From NCBI GenBank assembly GCA_046594885.1, contig JBKJRD010000059.1:1-30884 (forward strand): 30,884 nucleotides of DNA, in the 5' to 3' direction. This document shows positions 7,541-15,084 of the stretch, piece after piece. A model generated the notes under the pieces. That model was given only the letters and a program-made list of their open reading frames with translations, ran no database searches and was not told where the DNA came from. A program made the position numbers and the translations under genes. Origin of the DNA: Methylotenera_A sp046594885 (GTDB taxonomy: Bacteria > Pseudomonadota > Gammaproteobacteria > Burkholderiales > Methylophilaceae). The first letter of the stretch is position 1, and every line of letters begins with the position of its first letter.

Positions 7541-9478
7541 ATGGATGAAAACGCATATTTAACGCAAGTATTTAAGCAAGGTGGTGCATTAGCACAAGCG
7601 ATTGAAGGCTTTTCAGAGCGACATCAGCAGCTTGAAATGGCGCTGGCGATTGAAGCAGCCATTAAAGGCAATCAACAATTGGTGGCCGAGGCAGGTACTG
7701 GCACAGGCAAAACCTTCGCATATTTGGTGCCAGCGCTACTTTCGGGCGGCAAAGTGATTATTTCTACCGGCACCAAAACGCTGCAAGACCAACTGTTCAA
7801 TCGTGATTTGCCCAATGTGCGCGATGCGCTTAAAGTGCCTGTCACCGTGGCGATGTTAAAAGGGCGTTCTAATTATGTGTGCCATTATCATTTAGAAGCA
7901 TCCGTACAAAGTGGCCGTTTTGCCTCGCGCGAAGACGCAAAATATGTGCACTTAATCCAAAATTTTGCGCAACATTCCAAAACGGGCGATAAAAGTGCGT
8001 TAACTTCAGTGCCAGAAAATGCCACTATTTGGCTGAGTGTCACCAGCACGCGCGATAATTGTTTAGGGCAAGACTGCAATTTTTATAAAGATTGCTTTGT
8101 GATGGAAGCGCGTAAAAAAGCGTTGGCGGCCGATGTGGTGGTTGTGAACCATCATTTGTTTTTTGCCGATGTAATGCTGCGCGATGAAGGAGTGGCTGAG
8201 TTATTACCTTCTGCCAACACGGTTATTTTTGATGAAGCGCATCAACTGCCAGAAGTGGCAGGCTTGTTTTTTGGCGAAGATATCTCTACCAGCCAATTAA
8301 TTGAGTTGTGCCGTGATAGCACGACCGCGCATTTAACGCTGGCCAAAGACTGCATTGCGCTGGCCGAATGCATTCCCAAACTGGAAAAAGCCTGCAAAGA
8401 TTTTAGGTTGATATTCCAGTACGAAGGCTCACGCATGCCAGTGCAAAAAGCCTTAGCACTTAACCATTTTAATACTGCATTTTTAGACATGCAAAACGCG
8501 TTAAGTCATTTAAATAAAGTGTTAGAAAGCCAAGCGGCGCGCGACCCCATGTTGGAAAAATGCTGGCAACGCGGTGAGACGTTAAGCGGCCAGCTTAAAA
8601 GCTGGATTAAAGCTGAAAATGCCAATTTAGTACGCTGGGTAGAAGTGTTTACGCAATCCATTCAATTACATGCCACACCGCTCAGCGTGGCGGATGGCTT
8701 TAGTAAACAATTAAACGCGCAACCGCGCGCTTGGATTTTTACCTCTGCCACCTTGGCGGTCAAAAGTGATTTCAGTCATTACATCGCCCAAATGGGCTTG
8801 CATGCCGCAAAAACAGGCTTTTGGGAAAGCCCGTTTGATTACGGCAATCAAGCTTTATTGTATGCGCCTGCCAATATGCCAGACCCTAACAGTAATGCTT
8901 ACGCTGCCGCAGTTGCAGCGGTCAGTTTGCCAGTGATTCAAGCAAGCCTTGGCCGCGCATTCGTATTATGCACATCACTCAAAGCTATGCGCGAAGTGCA
9001 TGCTTTATTAAAAGATGCCTTTGCAACTGCAGGCATGGAATATCCATTATTAATGCAAGGCGAAAGCACACGCACCGAATTATTAGATCGCTTTCGTGCA
9101 CATGGCAATGCCGTGTTAGTCGGTAGCCAAAGCTTTTGGGAAGGCGTGGATGTACGCGGCGAAGCGCTTTCAGTCGTCATCATCGATAAACTGCCGTTCG
9201 CTCCGCCAGACGACCCCGTACTTTCTGCGCGCATCGACAAAATGAATCAAGAAGGCAAAAACGCATTTATGGAATATCAGTTGCCATATTCGGTAATCAC
9301 TTTAAAACAAGGCGCAGGCCGATTGATTCGCGATGAAACCGATAGAGGCGTGCTAGTGATTTGCGACCCGAGATTGATTACAAAGCCTTATGGAAAACGC
9401 ATCTGGCAAAGCTTGCCGCCGTTTAAACGGACTAAAGAGTTGTGCGATGTTGAAGCGTTTTTTACAGTTTTAAAATGA
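7541..9478 (+). CDS. ATP-dependent DNA helicase, DinG/YoaA (XPD-like) family
   Basis: A 645-residue superfamily 2 helicase. Walker A is AGTGTGKT at 51-58 and the DEAH box is at 230-233 (FDEAHQLP). Four cysteines between them, C113, C173, C178 and C184, are the 4Fe-4S ligands that mark XPD/DinG enzymes. Late motifs are SATLAVKSDF, GSQSFWEGVDVRGEALS and LKQGAGRLIR (motif VI). The length and the absence of an N-terminal exonuclease domain match YoaA/DinG. Such helicases unwind 5' to 3' and help resolve R-loops and stalled forks. The ATG has no strong ribosome binding site. I saw no LexA-type box upstream. Confidence 0.9.
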   Translation: MDENAYLTQVFKQGGALAQAIEGFSERHQQLEMALAIEAAIKGNQQLVAEAGTGTGKTFAYLVPALLSGGKVIISTGTKTLQDQLFNRDLPNVRDALKVPVTVAMLKGRSNYVCHYHLEASVQSGRFASREDAKYVHLIQNFAQHSKTGDKSALTSVPENATIWLSVTSTRDNCLGQDCNFYKDCFVMEARKKALAADVVVVNHHLFFADVMLRDEGVAELLPSANTVIFDEAHQLPEVAGLFFGEDISTSQLIELCRDSTTAHLTLAKDCIALAECIPKLEKACKDFRLIFQYEGSRMPVQKALALNHFNTAFLDMQNALSHLNKVLESQAARDPMLEKCWQRGETLSGQLKSWIKAENANLVRWVEVFTQSIQLHATPLSVADGFSKQLNAQPRAWIFTSATLAVKSDFSHYIAQMGLHAAKTGFWESPFDYGNQALLYAPANMPDPNSNAYAAAVAAVSLPVIQASLGRAFVLCTSLKAMREVHALLKDAFATAGMEYPLLMQGESTRTELLDRFRAHGNAVLVGSQSFWEGVDVRGEALSVVIIDKLPFAPPDDPVLSARIDKMNQEGKNAFMEYQLPYSVITLKQGAGRLIRDETDRGVLVICDPRLITKPYGKRIWQSLPPFKRTKELCDVEAFFTVLK

Positions 9479-9489
9479 TGGCTAAAAGT

Positions 9490-10455
9490 TTATAAAGGTC
9501 TAAATGGAATATCTGAAACACTTATTCTGTTTATCAATTCAGGTTTGCCAACTAAAGAAAGCATTTTTTCAAATGTGCTTTTTGCCATTGGTGATGAAAA
9601 TGTTGGACCAAGGATTATTTTATAAGTGAGGCTAGAAATTGAAAACTCGCCTGTAGTTATGCTTGGCAAAGATTTAAATTTAAACTTTAATTTTGGCTCT
9701 AGCCCCCTACTTGTTTTGGTGTAACCTAGCATTTTTTTAATTTCTATATCTTCGTTTCTTTCATTTAAATAGACTGCTCGCCATTCTTTTTCTTCTTGAA
9801 ATCCATCATGCTTTGTAAATAAGGCAAAAATTTTAATTCGCTCAAATAAATAATAAGTTGCGTTATATAAACCCTCATCATCTAATTTATTGCTTTCAAT
9901 AACTTCAGCCAGTTTGTTCAATACACTTTCAATCCAATTGAGTCGGCTTTCTTTTGATAAATAAGTAACTTTAGCAATAATAAAAGGAGAGTCTTCTTTT
10001 GGCTCAAGCTTTGATGTGTCAATTACCAATGCGGCGCCTTTCCCATTGCCACCGTAACCACGCCACATAGAAAGCAAACCATTTACATCAGCTTCAGCAA
10101 ACTCAGAAAAACAAAATGCATAAACATCTAAGCAATGTTGATTGCTGAATTTATCAAAGAAGCTTTCAAAATAACTCTGAAAAGTACCATACTTTTTTTG
10201 GTCATTAATGGCGATTTGGAGATTGTCATTTTCATAAAACATTTTATGGGCTTCAAGCACTACATATCTTAGTTCTTCATAATCATTCATATTTAATGGG
10301 TTTGAAAACCATATTTCATCTGTTCTTAAAATATTTTCGATATTTTCTATTGACGTGTAGTGCGAAAGCTTTGGTCTGACATTAGGGTAAGAAATGTCAT
10401 CATTTATATCATCCCAAAGTGGTTGGAAAATTTCTGAATAATCTTTTGATTTCAT
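9490..10455 (-). CDS. DUF2971 domain protein, accessory
   Basis: A 321-residue soluble protein of unknown function. The family signature LSHYTSIENIENILRTDEI at 30-50 is followed by WFSNPLNMNDYEE, then YAFCFSE and LSMWRGYGGNGKGAALVID. I recognise this as DUF2971. No catalytic mechanism is established for the family. The gene is visibly richer in A/T and in AAA, AAT and ATT codons than the helicase gene beside it. It faces the helicase head-on with an 11-base gap, and sits next to an arfB remnant and mazEF. That context suggests horizontal gain. Whether it acts with mazEF is not shown; they are separated by the arfB remnant. Confidence 0.75.
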   Translation of the reverse strand: MKSKDYSEIFQPLWDDINDDISYPNVRPKLSHYTSIENIENILRTDEIWFSNPLNMNDYEELRYVVLEAHKMFYENDNLQIAINDQKKYGTFQSYFESFFDKFSNQHCLDVYAFCFSEFAEADVNGLLSMWRGYGGNGKGAALVIDTSKLEPKEDSPFIIAKVTYLSKESRLNWIESVLNKLAEVIESNKLDDEGLYNATYYLFERIKIFALFTKHDGFQEEKEWRAVYLNERNEDIEIKKMLGYTKTSRGLEPKLKFKFKSLPSITTGEFSISSLTYKIILGPTFSSPMAKSTFEKMLSLVGKPELINRISVSDIPFRPL

Positions 10456-10533
10456 CTTAAAGGCTTTTTAATTTGTTATTCGAGATTAACTGTAGCATTT
10501 CTGGCAAAATACGCTTTTACTTAGTAATGTCAA

Positions 10534-10646
10534 TAATTGTGATTATCTCTGATAGCGAATACGAACTCACCGCTATCCGCGCGCAAGTCGCTGGCGGGCA
10601 GAATGTGAATAAGGTTTTTAGCGCGATTCATTTGCGCTTTAATATT
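10534..10646 (+). pseudogene. Truncated second copy of the arfB start region
   Basis: This stretch matches the promoter and first codons of the intact arfB at 11312-11422, roughly 85% identical over the best 95 bases. The translation SEYELTAIRAQVAGGQNVNK keeps the GGQ motif. Two defects are visible. About 11 bases that hold the start codon in the intact copy are missing after ATAATTGTGATT. Homology also stops near 10646, ten bases before the mazF stop codon, so the C-terminal two thirds are gone. An in-frame ATG at 10527 gives an open frame, but its upstream residues are not ArfB-like. It looks like a fossil left by recombination or insertion. Confidence 0.82.
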
Positions 10647-10655
10647 CTTAAAACA

Positions 10656-10994
10656 TCAACTCAACATTTCCAGTAATAATGGATGCCAAATCTGTAATTC
10701 AATCTCGCCCAATTTCCCCGCCAACCGCTGCTTATCAATCGTGCGAATTTGGTCCAATAGAATGCGCGCTTGTTTACCCTCAAACACTAATTCTGGACGG
10801 CAACCCAGCGACTGGCCTTTGCTCGTTAAAGGCGCAATAATCACTCTGGGCAAGGCGGCATTCATATCGTTTGGCGAAATAATCAAAGCTGGCCGAGTTT
10901 TGCGAATTTCTGTGCCGATTGTCGGATCCAGATTTACCCAATAAACTTCACCGCGTTTGATATTTTTTGAGCTCAATTCGGTGGGTTTTACCAT
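10656..10994 (-). CDS. mazF: MazF/PemK-type endoribonuclease toxin
   Basis: A 112-residue toxin of the CcdB/PemK fold, expected to cleave mRNA at short sequences. The family opening RGEVYWVNLDPTIGTEIRKT is followed by RPALIISPNDMN, VIIAPLTSKG and LLDQIRTIDKQRL. The Arg of the KTRP motif and the T/S after APL are typical active-site residues. I chose the ATG at 10994, nine bases after AGGA; a TTG two codons upstream is possible. The ATG overlaps the antitoxin stop (ATGGTAA), so toxin translation depends on the antitoxin. The gene ends ten bases from the truncated arfB copy. Confidence 0.9.
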   Translation of the reverse strand: MVKPTELSSKNIKRGEVYWVNLDPTIGTEIRKTRPALIISPNDMNAALPRVIIAPLTSKGQSLGCRPELVFEGKQARILLDQIRTIDKQRLAGKLGEIELQIWHPLLLEMLS

Positions 10995-11230
10995 TGCCAA
11001 TCATCCTGCTCAATAGCGGTTTCTTTTAAATCAGCAAAAGCATCCATATCTTGCTCAATCTGATAACCTACAAACCAACCCTGACGATACTGCGGAGCAA
11101 TAGGCTCAATAATAATGCGGTTATTTTCTACACGCATTTCAACTTTATCGCCGATTTCACAAGCTGCCAGCAAAGCAGCTGGAATCAATATGCCACGTGA
11201 ATTACCGATTTTTCTTAATGATGTTTGCAT
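10988..11230 (-). CDS. mazE: MazE/AbrB-type antitoxin
   Basis: An 80-residue antitoxin. Residues 1-45 form a SpoVT/AbrB swapped-hairpin DNA-binding domain (SLRKIGNSRGILIPAALL, then EIGDKVEMRVENNRIIIEP). The acidic, Trp-containing tail (DMDAFADLKETAIEQDDWQW) fits the part that wraps around and blocks MazF. AGGAG at 11238-11242 (minus strand) is seven bases from the second of two adjacent ATGs, so I start there; the first ATG adds one Met. Such pairs repress their own promoter. A nested inverted repeat lies upstream at 11269-11293. Confidence 0.88.
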   Translation of the reverse strand: MQTSLRKIGNSRGILIPAALLAACEIGDKVEMRVENNRIIIEPIAPQYRQGWFVGYQIEQDMDAFADLKETAIEQDDWQW

Positions 11231-11268
11231 CATATTTCTCCTAAATGTATGTACAATGTTATTACTTT

Positions 11269-11293
11269 TGATATTGAAATGCAATTAATATCA
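11269..11293. repeat. Inverted repeat between mazE and arfB, possible operator
   Basis: TGATATT (11269-11275) is matched by AATATCA (11287-11293), with ATTG/CAAT nested inside. It lies in the divergent promoter region of mazEF and arfB, where MazE autoregulation would act. No binding evidence is available. Confidence 0.35.
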
Positions 11294-11311
11294 TGATAAA
11301 AAAGCGTTCTG

Positions 11312-11317
11312 TATAAT
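11312..11317 (+). promoter_or_regulatory. Possible -10 box of arfB
   Basis: A perfect TATAAT lies ten bases before the arfB ATG, which would give a nearly leaderless mRNA. No good -35 is found at 17 bases. The same region is conserved in the truncated copy (ATAATTGTG). Confidence 0.35.
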
Positions 11318-11326
11318 TGTGGTTCT

Positions 11327-11725
11327 ATGTTAACAATCCCCGAAACCGAATACGAACTCACCGCCATTCGTGCACAAGGCGCGGGTGGGCAGAATGTGAA
11401 TAAGGTTTCTAGTGCGATTCATTTGCGGTTTGACATTGTGGCTAGTAGTTTGAGTGATTGGCTGAAAGAAAAGTTAATCCAAAGTAAGGATAACCGCATT
11501 ACCGATGAAGGGGTGCTGATATTAAAAGCGCAGCAATATCGCACGCAAGAGGCGAATAAAAAAGATGCGATTAAGCGGTTGCATGAGATTGTGAACGCTG
11601 CAAACCAAGTAAAACCAACGCGTTACGCCACGCGGCCAAGTTATGGTTCTAAACAGCGCCGGCTAGAAACTAAAACTCAGCGTGGGCAAGTCAAGCAATT
11701 GCGCGGTAAAATAGCGGCTGATTAA
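11327..11725 (+). CDS. arfB: Peptidyl-tRNA hydrolase ArfB (YaeJ), ribosome rescue
   Basis: A 132-residue release-factor-like protein that frees ribosomes stalled on mRNAs without a stop codon. The catalytic GGQ is at residues 20-22 (GAGGQNVNKVSSAIHLRF). The C-terminal tail from about 95 is strongly basic (SYGSKQRRLETKTQRGQVK), the part that enters the empty mRNA channel. Length is normal. A truncated paralogue of its first third lies upstream, with mazEF between them. MazF-type toxins create truncated mRNAs, which are ArfB substrates, so the neighbourhood is suggestive, but the link is inference. tsaB follows after 13 bases. Confidence 0.92.
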   Translation: MLTIPETEYELTAIRAQGAGGQNVNKVSSAIHLRFDIVASSLSDWLKEKLIQSKDNRITDEGVLILKAQQYRTQEANKKDAIKRLHEIVNAANQVKPTRYATRPSYGSKQRRLETKTQRGQVKQLRGKIAAD

Positions 11726-11738
11726 TTATTATTTTGGT

Positions 11739-12440
11739 ATGAATTTACTCGCGCTCGACACTTCTACTGAATTTTTATCGCTGGCAATAACGCTTGGCGA
11801 ACGTACGTTCACGCATTTTCAAGCCGCTGGCTCGGCTTCGTCACAATTGGTATTGCCGCAAATTCAAATCTTATTGGATGCTGCCAATACTAAGTTAAAA
11901 GACTTGGATGGCATTGCGTTTGGCGCTGGCCCTGGCGCGTTTACAGGCGTGCGCATCGCGGCTGGCGTAGCGCAAGGCTTGGGCTATGGCAGCAATTTGC
12001 CAGTGGTGGGCATTAATACCTTAATCGCCTTGGCAGAAGCTAGTGGTCAAGATAAAGTGATTGTTTGCTTGGATGCGCGCATGGGGGAAATTTATCACGC
12101 AGCTTTAATTAAAGAAAACGGCATTTGGCAGGAAATATCTGAAACCAAAGTGTGCAAACCGCAAGATGCGCCAACTGTTGAAGGCGACAATTGGTTTGGC
12201 GCAGGTAGCGGCTGGGCCGTTTACGCTGAAAAGTTAACACTTATTTATGCGCTAAATTTAAGCCAAACATTGCCCAATATTTTATCGAATATTACGCCCA
12301 CGGCAGAGGCGATTTTGCGCTTAGCGCAACCTATTTTTGAGGCTGGACAAGCCAAGCCAGCCATGGAGGCGATGCCGATTTATATACGTCATCGCGTGGC
12401 ACTCACCACGCTTGAGCGCGAGCAAGGTTTGCGATTATGA
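11739..12440 (+). CDS. tsaB: tRNA N6-threonylcarbamoyladenosine synthesis protein TsaB
   Basis: A 233-residue ASKHA-fold protein that partners TsaD and TsaE in making t6A37 on tRNAs that read ANN codons. The N-terminal MNLLALDTSTEFLSLAI and the motif AFGAGPGAFTGVRIAAGVAQG are characteristic, as is VVGINTLIALAE. The second half is variable, as in other TsaB proteins. Its stop overlaps the rimI start by four bases (ATGA), so the two are translationally coupled. tsaB followed by rimI is common in proteobacteria. Confidence 0.93.
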   Translation: MNLLALDTSTEFLSLAITLGERTFTHFQAAGSASSQLVLPQIQILLDAANTKLKDLDGIAFGAGPGAFTGVRIAAGVAQGLGYGSNLPVVGINTLIALAEASGQDKVIVCLDARMGEIYHAALIKENGIWQEISETKVCKPQDAPTVEGDNWFGAGSGWAVYAEKLTLIYALNLSQTLPNILSNITPTAEAILRLAQPIFEAGQAKPAMEAMPIYIRHRVALTTLEREQGLRL

Positions 12441-12949
12441 GCGTGATACTTAACCATCAAAAAAGCCTAAAATCTGTTTACCAACGCCACGCCGATGTTG
12501 GTCTGCGGCCTATGCAAATGGCCGATTTAGACGCGGTGATGGTGATTGAGCCAACCATTTATTCGCACCCATGGACGCGTGGCAATTTTAGCGATTCGCT
12601 CAATTCTGGTTACAGCGCTTGGGTGTTAGAAGCGAACCAGAAAATCATTGGCTATGCGTTATTGATGATGATATTAGACGAAGCGCATTTGCTTAACTTA
12701 AGTATTGCCAAAGACCAGCAAAAGCAAGGTTTAGGTAGATATCTTCTGGAACATATGTTGCAAATCGCTAAAAATCACCAAGCCACCAATCTATTTTTAG
12801 AAGTGCGCACTAGCAATATTTCGGCGATTGCTTTGTACGAAAACATGGGTTTTTGCGAAATGGCGGTAAGGCGCGGCTATTATCCCGCCGACCCAAAAAT
12901 GTTTAAAGCAGGCCGCGAAGATGCGGTATTAATGGGATTAGCATTATGA
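12437..12949 (+). CDS. rimI: Ribosomal protein alanine N-acetyltransferase RimI
   Basis: A 170-residue GNAT-fold enzyme that acetylates the N-terminal Ala of ribosomal protein S18 with acetyl-CoA. The acetyl-CoA loop is visible as LSIAKDQQKQGLGRYLLEHM, and the C-terminal GNAT motif as SNISAIALYENMGFCEMAVR followed by RGYYP. About 20 residues precede the usual GLRPMQMADLDAV start. Overlaps of four bases with tsaB upstream and with the psi/UDG-like gene downstream give a tight three-gene operon. Confidence 0.92.
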   Translation: MSVILNHQKSLKSVYQRHADVGLRPMQMADLDAVMVIEPTIYSHPWTRGNFSDSLNSGYSAWVLEANQKIIGYALLMMILDEAHLLNLSIAKDQQKQGLGRYLLEHMLQIAKNHQATNLFLEVRTSNISAIALYENMGFCEMAVRRGYYPADPKMFKAGREDAVLMGLAL

Positions 12950-13491
12950 GCTTTAGCCCTGAAGACACTTGTAAAATGACACGTGAAGACGTGATGCGCG
13001 AATTAGAATTGTTGCCAGTCTGGAAACTTCGCGCGCCATTGCAAGTTCAGCCAATCGCCGAAACTGAACAGCCAAGTTTAGCCGAAATTCCAAAGCAGAG
13101 AGTGGCTGACAATGATGCTGTAATCATCGTATCAGAAGACAAAAAATGGGCATTTGTTTTGCCCAATTTGTTAACAGGTGAATCGGCTAATTTGTTTAAT
13201 AATATTTTGCGTGCGCTAAAAATAAAATCATCACAAATCATTCACTCACAACAATTAAAGCAGGATATTGAAAGTTCAGGAGCCACAATCATTATCGCGA
13301 TGGGCGAAATTGCAGCGCAGAAACTGTTAACCAGCGCACAGTCAATAGCCGATTTGCGTGGCAAAGTGCACTTAATCAATGCTGTGCAAGTAGTTGTTAC
13401 CTACCATCCAGATGCACTATTGCAGCATTTACCCTATAAAGCGCAAGCCTGGGATGATTTATGTTTGGCATTTAACCATTTATCTGCTTGA
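12946..13491 (+). CDS. UDG-fold protein without catalytic motifs; candidate DNA polymerase III psi (HolD)
   Basis: A 181-residue protein overlapping rimI by four bases. In related bacteria this slot often holds a family 4 uracil-DNA glycosylase. The C-terminal half resembles that fold: IIIAMGEIAAQKLL, LRGKVHLINAVQVVVTYHPD and YKAQAWDDLCLAF. The motifs needed for activity are absent: no Fe-S cysteines and no G-E-x-P-G motif. The N-terminus, TREDVMRELELLPVWKLRAP at 12-31, follows the pattern R-x-D...W-x-L-R-x-P seen in the chi-binding peptide of E. coli HolD. FNNILRALKIKSSQI also recalls HolD, whose fold is known to resemble UDGs, and E. coli holD is next to rimI. I therefore favour a psi-like role over a glycosylase; this is inference. 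Confidence 0.6.
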   Translation: MSFSPEDTCKMTREDVMRELELLPVWKLRAPLQVQPIAETEQPSLAEIPKQRVADNDAVIIVSEDKKWAFVLPNLLTGESANLFNNILRALKIKSSQIIHSQQLKQDIESSGATIIIAMGEIAAQKLLTSAQSIADLRGKVHLINAVQVVVTYHPDALLQHLPYKAQAWDDLCLAFNHLSA

Positions 13492-13547
13492 AAAATCAGA
13501 CATTAACCCAATTTAACCAATAGTTAACCATCAAAAAGGAGTTAAAA

Positions 13548-14144
13548 ATGCGTCATTTTTGGCAGAAATTTTTACCATTAGTTTTAGTGTTAAGTTTATC
13601 CAGTTGCGGCTACAACACGTTTCAAAGTTTAGACGAAGAAGCAAAAGCCAGTTGGGCAGAAGTGCTAAATCAATATCAACGCCGTGCCGATTTAGTGCCT
13701 AACTTAGTGGAAACCGTTAAAGGCTACGCCGCGCATGAGCAAGAAGTGCTGACGGATGTGGCTAATGCGCGCTCAAAAGTCGGCAGTATGCAAGTTACAC
13801 CTGAATTGTTAAACGACCCAGAAGCGTTTGCCAGATTTCAAGCGGCGCAAGGGCAATTAACTAGCGCTTTATCACGCTTAATGGCCGTAGCAGAAAATTA
13901 TCCAAACCTGAAAGCCGACCAAGGTTTCAGAGATTTACAGGCGCAATTAGAAGGCACTGAAAATCGCGTCACGGTGGCGCGTAATCGTTACATCAGCACT
14001 ATTAAAGATTACAACGTGGCGGTGCGTAGTTTTCCCAATAATTTAACCGCTATGATGTTTGGCTATTCAACTAAACCAAGCTTTACGGTAGAAAACGAAA
14101 AAGCGATATCTGCGCCGCCAAAGGTCGATTTTGGTAACAATTAA
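13548..14144 (+). CDS. LemA family lipoprotein
   Basis: A 198-residue LemA-family protein. The N-terminus is a lipoprotein signal with C20 in the lipobox LSSC. The family core follows: SWAEVLNQYQRRADLVPNLV, then VKGYAAHEQEVLTDVANARS, AVAENYPNLKADQGFRDLQA and QLEGTENRVTVARNRYI. The fold is a long antiparallel helical bundle. Role unknown. LemA genes are very often followed by TPM-domain genes, as here (two of them). A strong AAGGAG precedes the ATG by eight bases. The lipobox is less usual, since many LemA proteins have one plain N-terminal anchor. Confidence 0.92.
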   Translation: MRHFWQKFLPLVLVLSLSSCGYNTFQSLDEEAKASWAEVLNQYQRRADLVPNLVETVKGYAAHEQEVLTDVANARSKVGSMQVTPELLNDPEAFARFQAAQGQLTSALSRLMAVAENYPNLKADQGFRDLQAQLEGTENRVTVARNRYISTIKDYNVAVRSFPNNLTAMMFGYSTKPSFTVENEKAISAPPKVDFGNN

Positions 14145-14188
14145 GTGCTTCAGTTAAGCATAACTTAACCCATTTTTTTGCTTAAAAA

Positions 14189-15040
14189 GTGTTTTTTAAA
14201 TTAAAAGTCAGTTTGTACGCGCTATGTGCGATGCTGTTGTTGGCATGCAACATTGCGCGTGCAGATTTGCTGGCTGTTCCGCAACTCAAATCACGTGTTA
14301 CCGATTTAACCCAAACATTATCTGCACAACAGCAAAGCTATTTAGAGGCAAAGTTAAGCGCTTTTGAACAGCAAAAAGGTAGCCAAATCGCGTTGTTAAT
14401 TGTGCCAAGCACGCAGCCAGAAGATATTGCGCAATATGCCATTCGCGTTGTAGATCAATGGAAAGTAGGGCGCGAAAAAATTGATGATGGATTATTGGTT
14501 TTAGTGGCAAAAGATGACCGAAAATTGCGCATTGAAGTAGGTTATGGTTTAGAAGGTGCCATTCCTGATTTGATTGCCAAGCGCGTCATTACTGAAGTGA
14601 TTTCGCCTAGATTTAAGCAAGGTGATTACTTTGGCGGGCTAGATGCAGGGGTAGATACTTTGATGGGTTTGGTCGAAGGCGAGCCTTTGCCAGCACCAAC
14701 TAAGCGCGCTACTAATGGTAGTAATCTTGAAAATTTATTGCCCATTTTGTTATTTGGCGGCTTAATGTCGGGTTTGCTTTTGCGCAGCCTTTTTGGCAAA
14801 TTTGGCGGCAGCGCACTAAATGGCGGTTTGCTTGGTGCGGCGGTTTGGCTGTTGGGCTTTGCAATAGGCGGCGCTGTCATTTTGGCCATTATTGCTTTTT
14901 TCTTTACCATGATGATGGGTGGTCGCGGTTTAGGTGGCATAGCGATGGGTGGCATGGGCGGCGGTTTTGGTGGTGGCTCAAGTAGCTGGGGCGGCGGTGG
15001 CGGCGGTTTTGGCGGTGGCGGTGCTTCGGGTGATTGGTAA
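14189..15040 (+). CDS. TPM-domain membrane protein with Gly-rich tail (YgcG-like)
   Basis: A 283-residue exported protein. A signal peptide ends near residue 26 (ACNIARA). The TPM domain spans about 35-160: VTDLTQTLSAQQQSYLEAKL, IALLIVPSTQPEDIAQYAIR, DDGLLVLVAKDDRKLRIEVG and YGLEGAIPD. Hydrophobic segments lie at about 185-205 and 215-245. The last 35 residues are almost all Gly, Ser, Phe and Trp. TPM domains may bind metal or phosphate, and some relatives assist photosystem II repair; the function here is unknown. The start is GTG with a poor ribosome binding site. The next TPM gene begins 44 bases after its stop. Confidence 0.87.
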   Translation: MFFKLKVSLYALCAMLLLACNIARADLLAVPQLKSRVTDLTQTLSAQQQSYLEAKLSAFEQQKGSQIALLIVPSTQPEDIAQYAIRVVDQWKVGREKIDDGLLVLVAKDDRKLRIEVGYGLEGAIPDLIAKRVITEVISPRFKQGDYFGGLDAGVDTLMGLVEGEPLPAPTKRATNGSNLENLLPILLFGGLMSGLLLRSLFGKFGGSALNGGLLGAAVWLLGFAIGGAVILAIIAFFFTMMMGGRGLGGIAMGGMGGGFGGGSSSWGGGGGGFGGGGASGDW

Positions 15041-15084
15041 TATGGAATGTTTCAACAATCAAGCCAGAAAAGGCAGGCGGAAAA

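Noticed and set aside
10473..10676. A 67-residue open frame with a GGQ motif as a second working arfB
   Set aside because: The true start codon region is deleted and the C-terminal basic tail is gone, so it is treated as a remnant.
11243..11260. TGTACA palindrome upstream of mazE as a defined operator
   Set aside because: Only six bases are symmetric and the flanks do not pair; the repeat at 11269-11293 is the better candidate.
14626..14955. 109-residue Pro/Lys-rich minus-strand frame
   Set aside because: It is the complement of the Gly-rich tail and hydrophobic part of the YgcG-like gene and has no coding features of its own.
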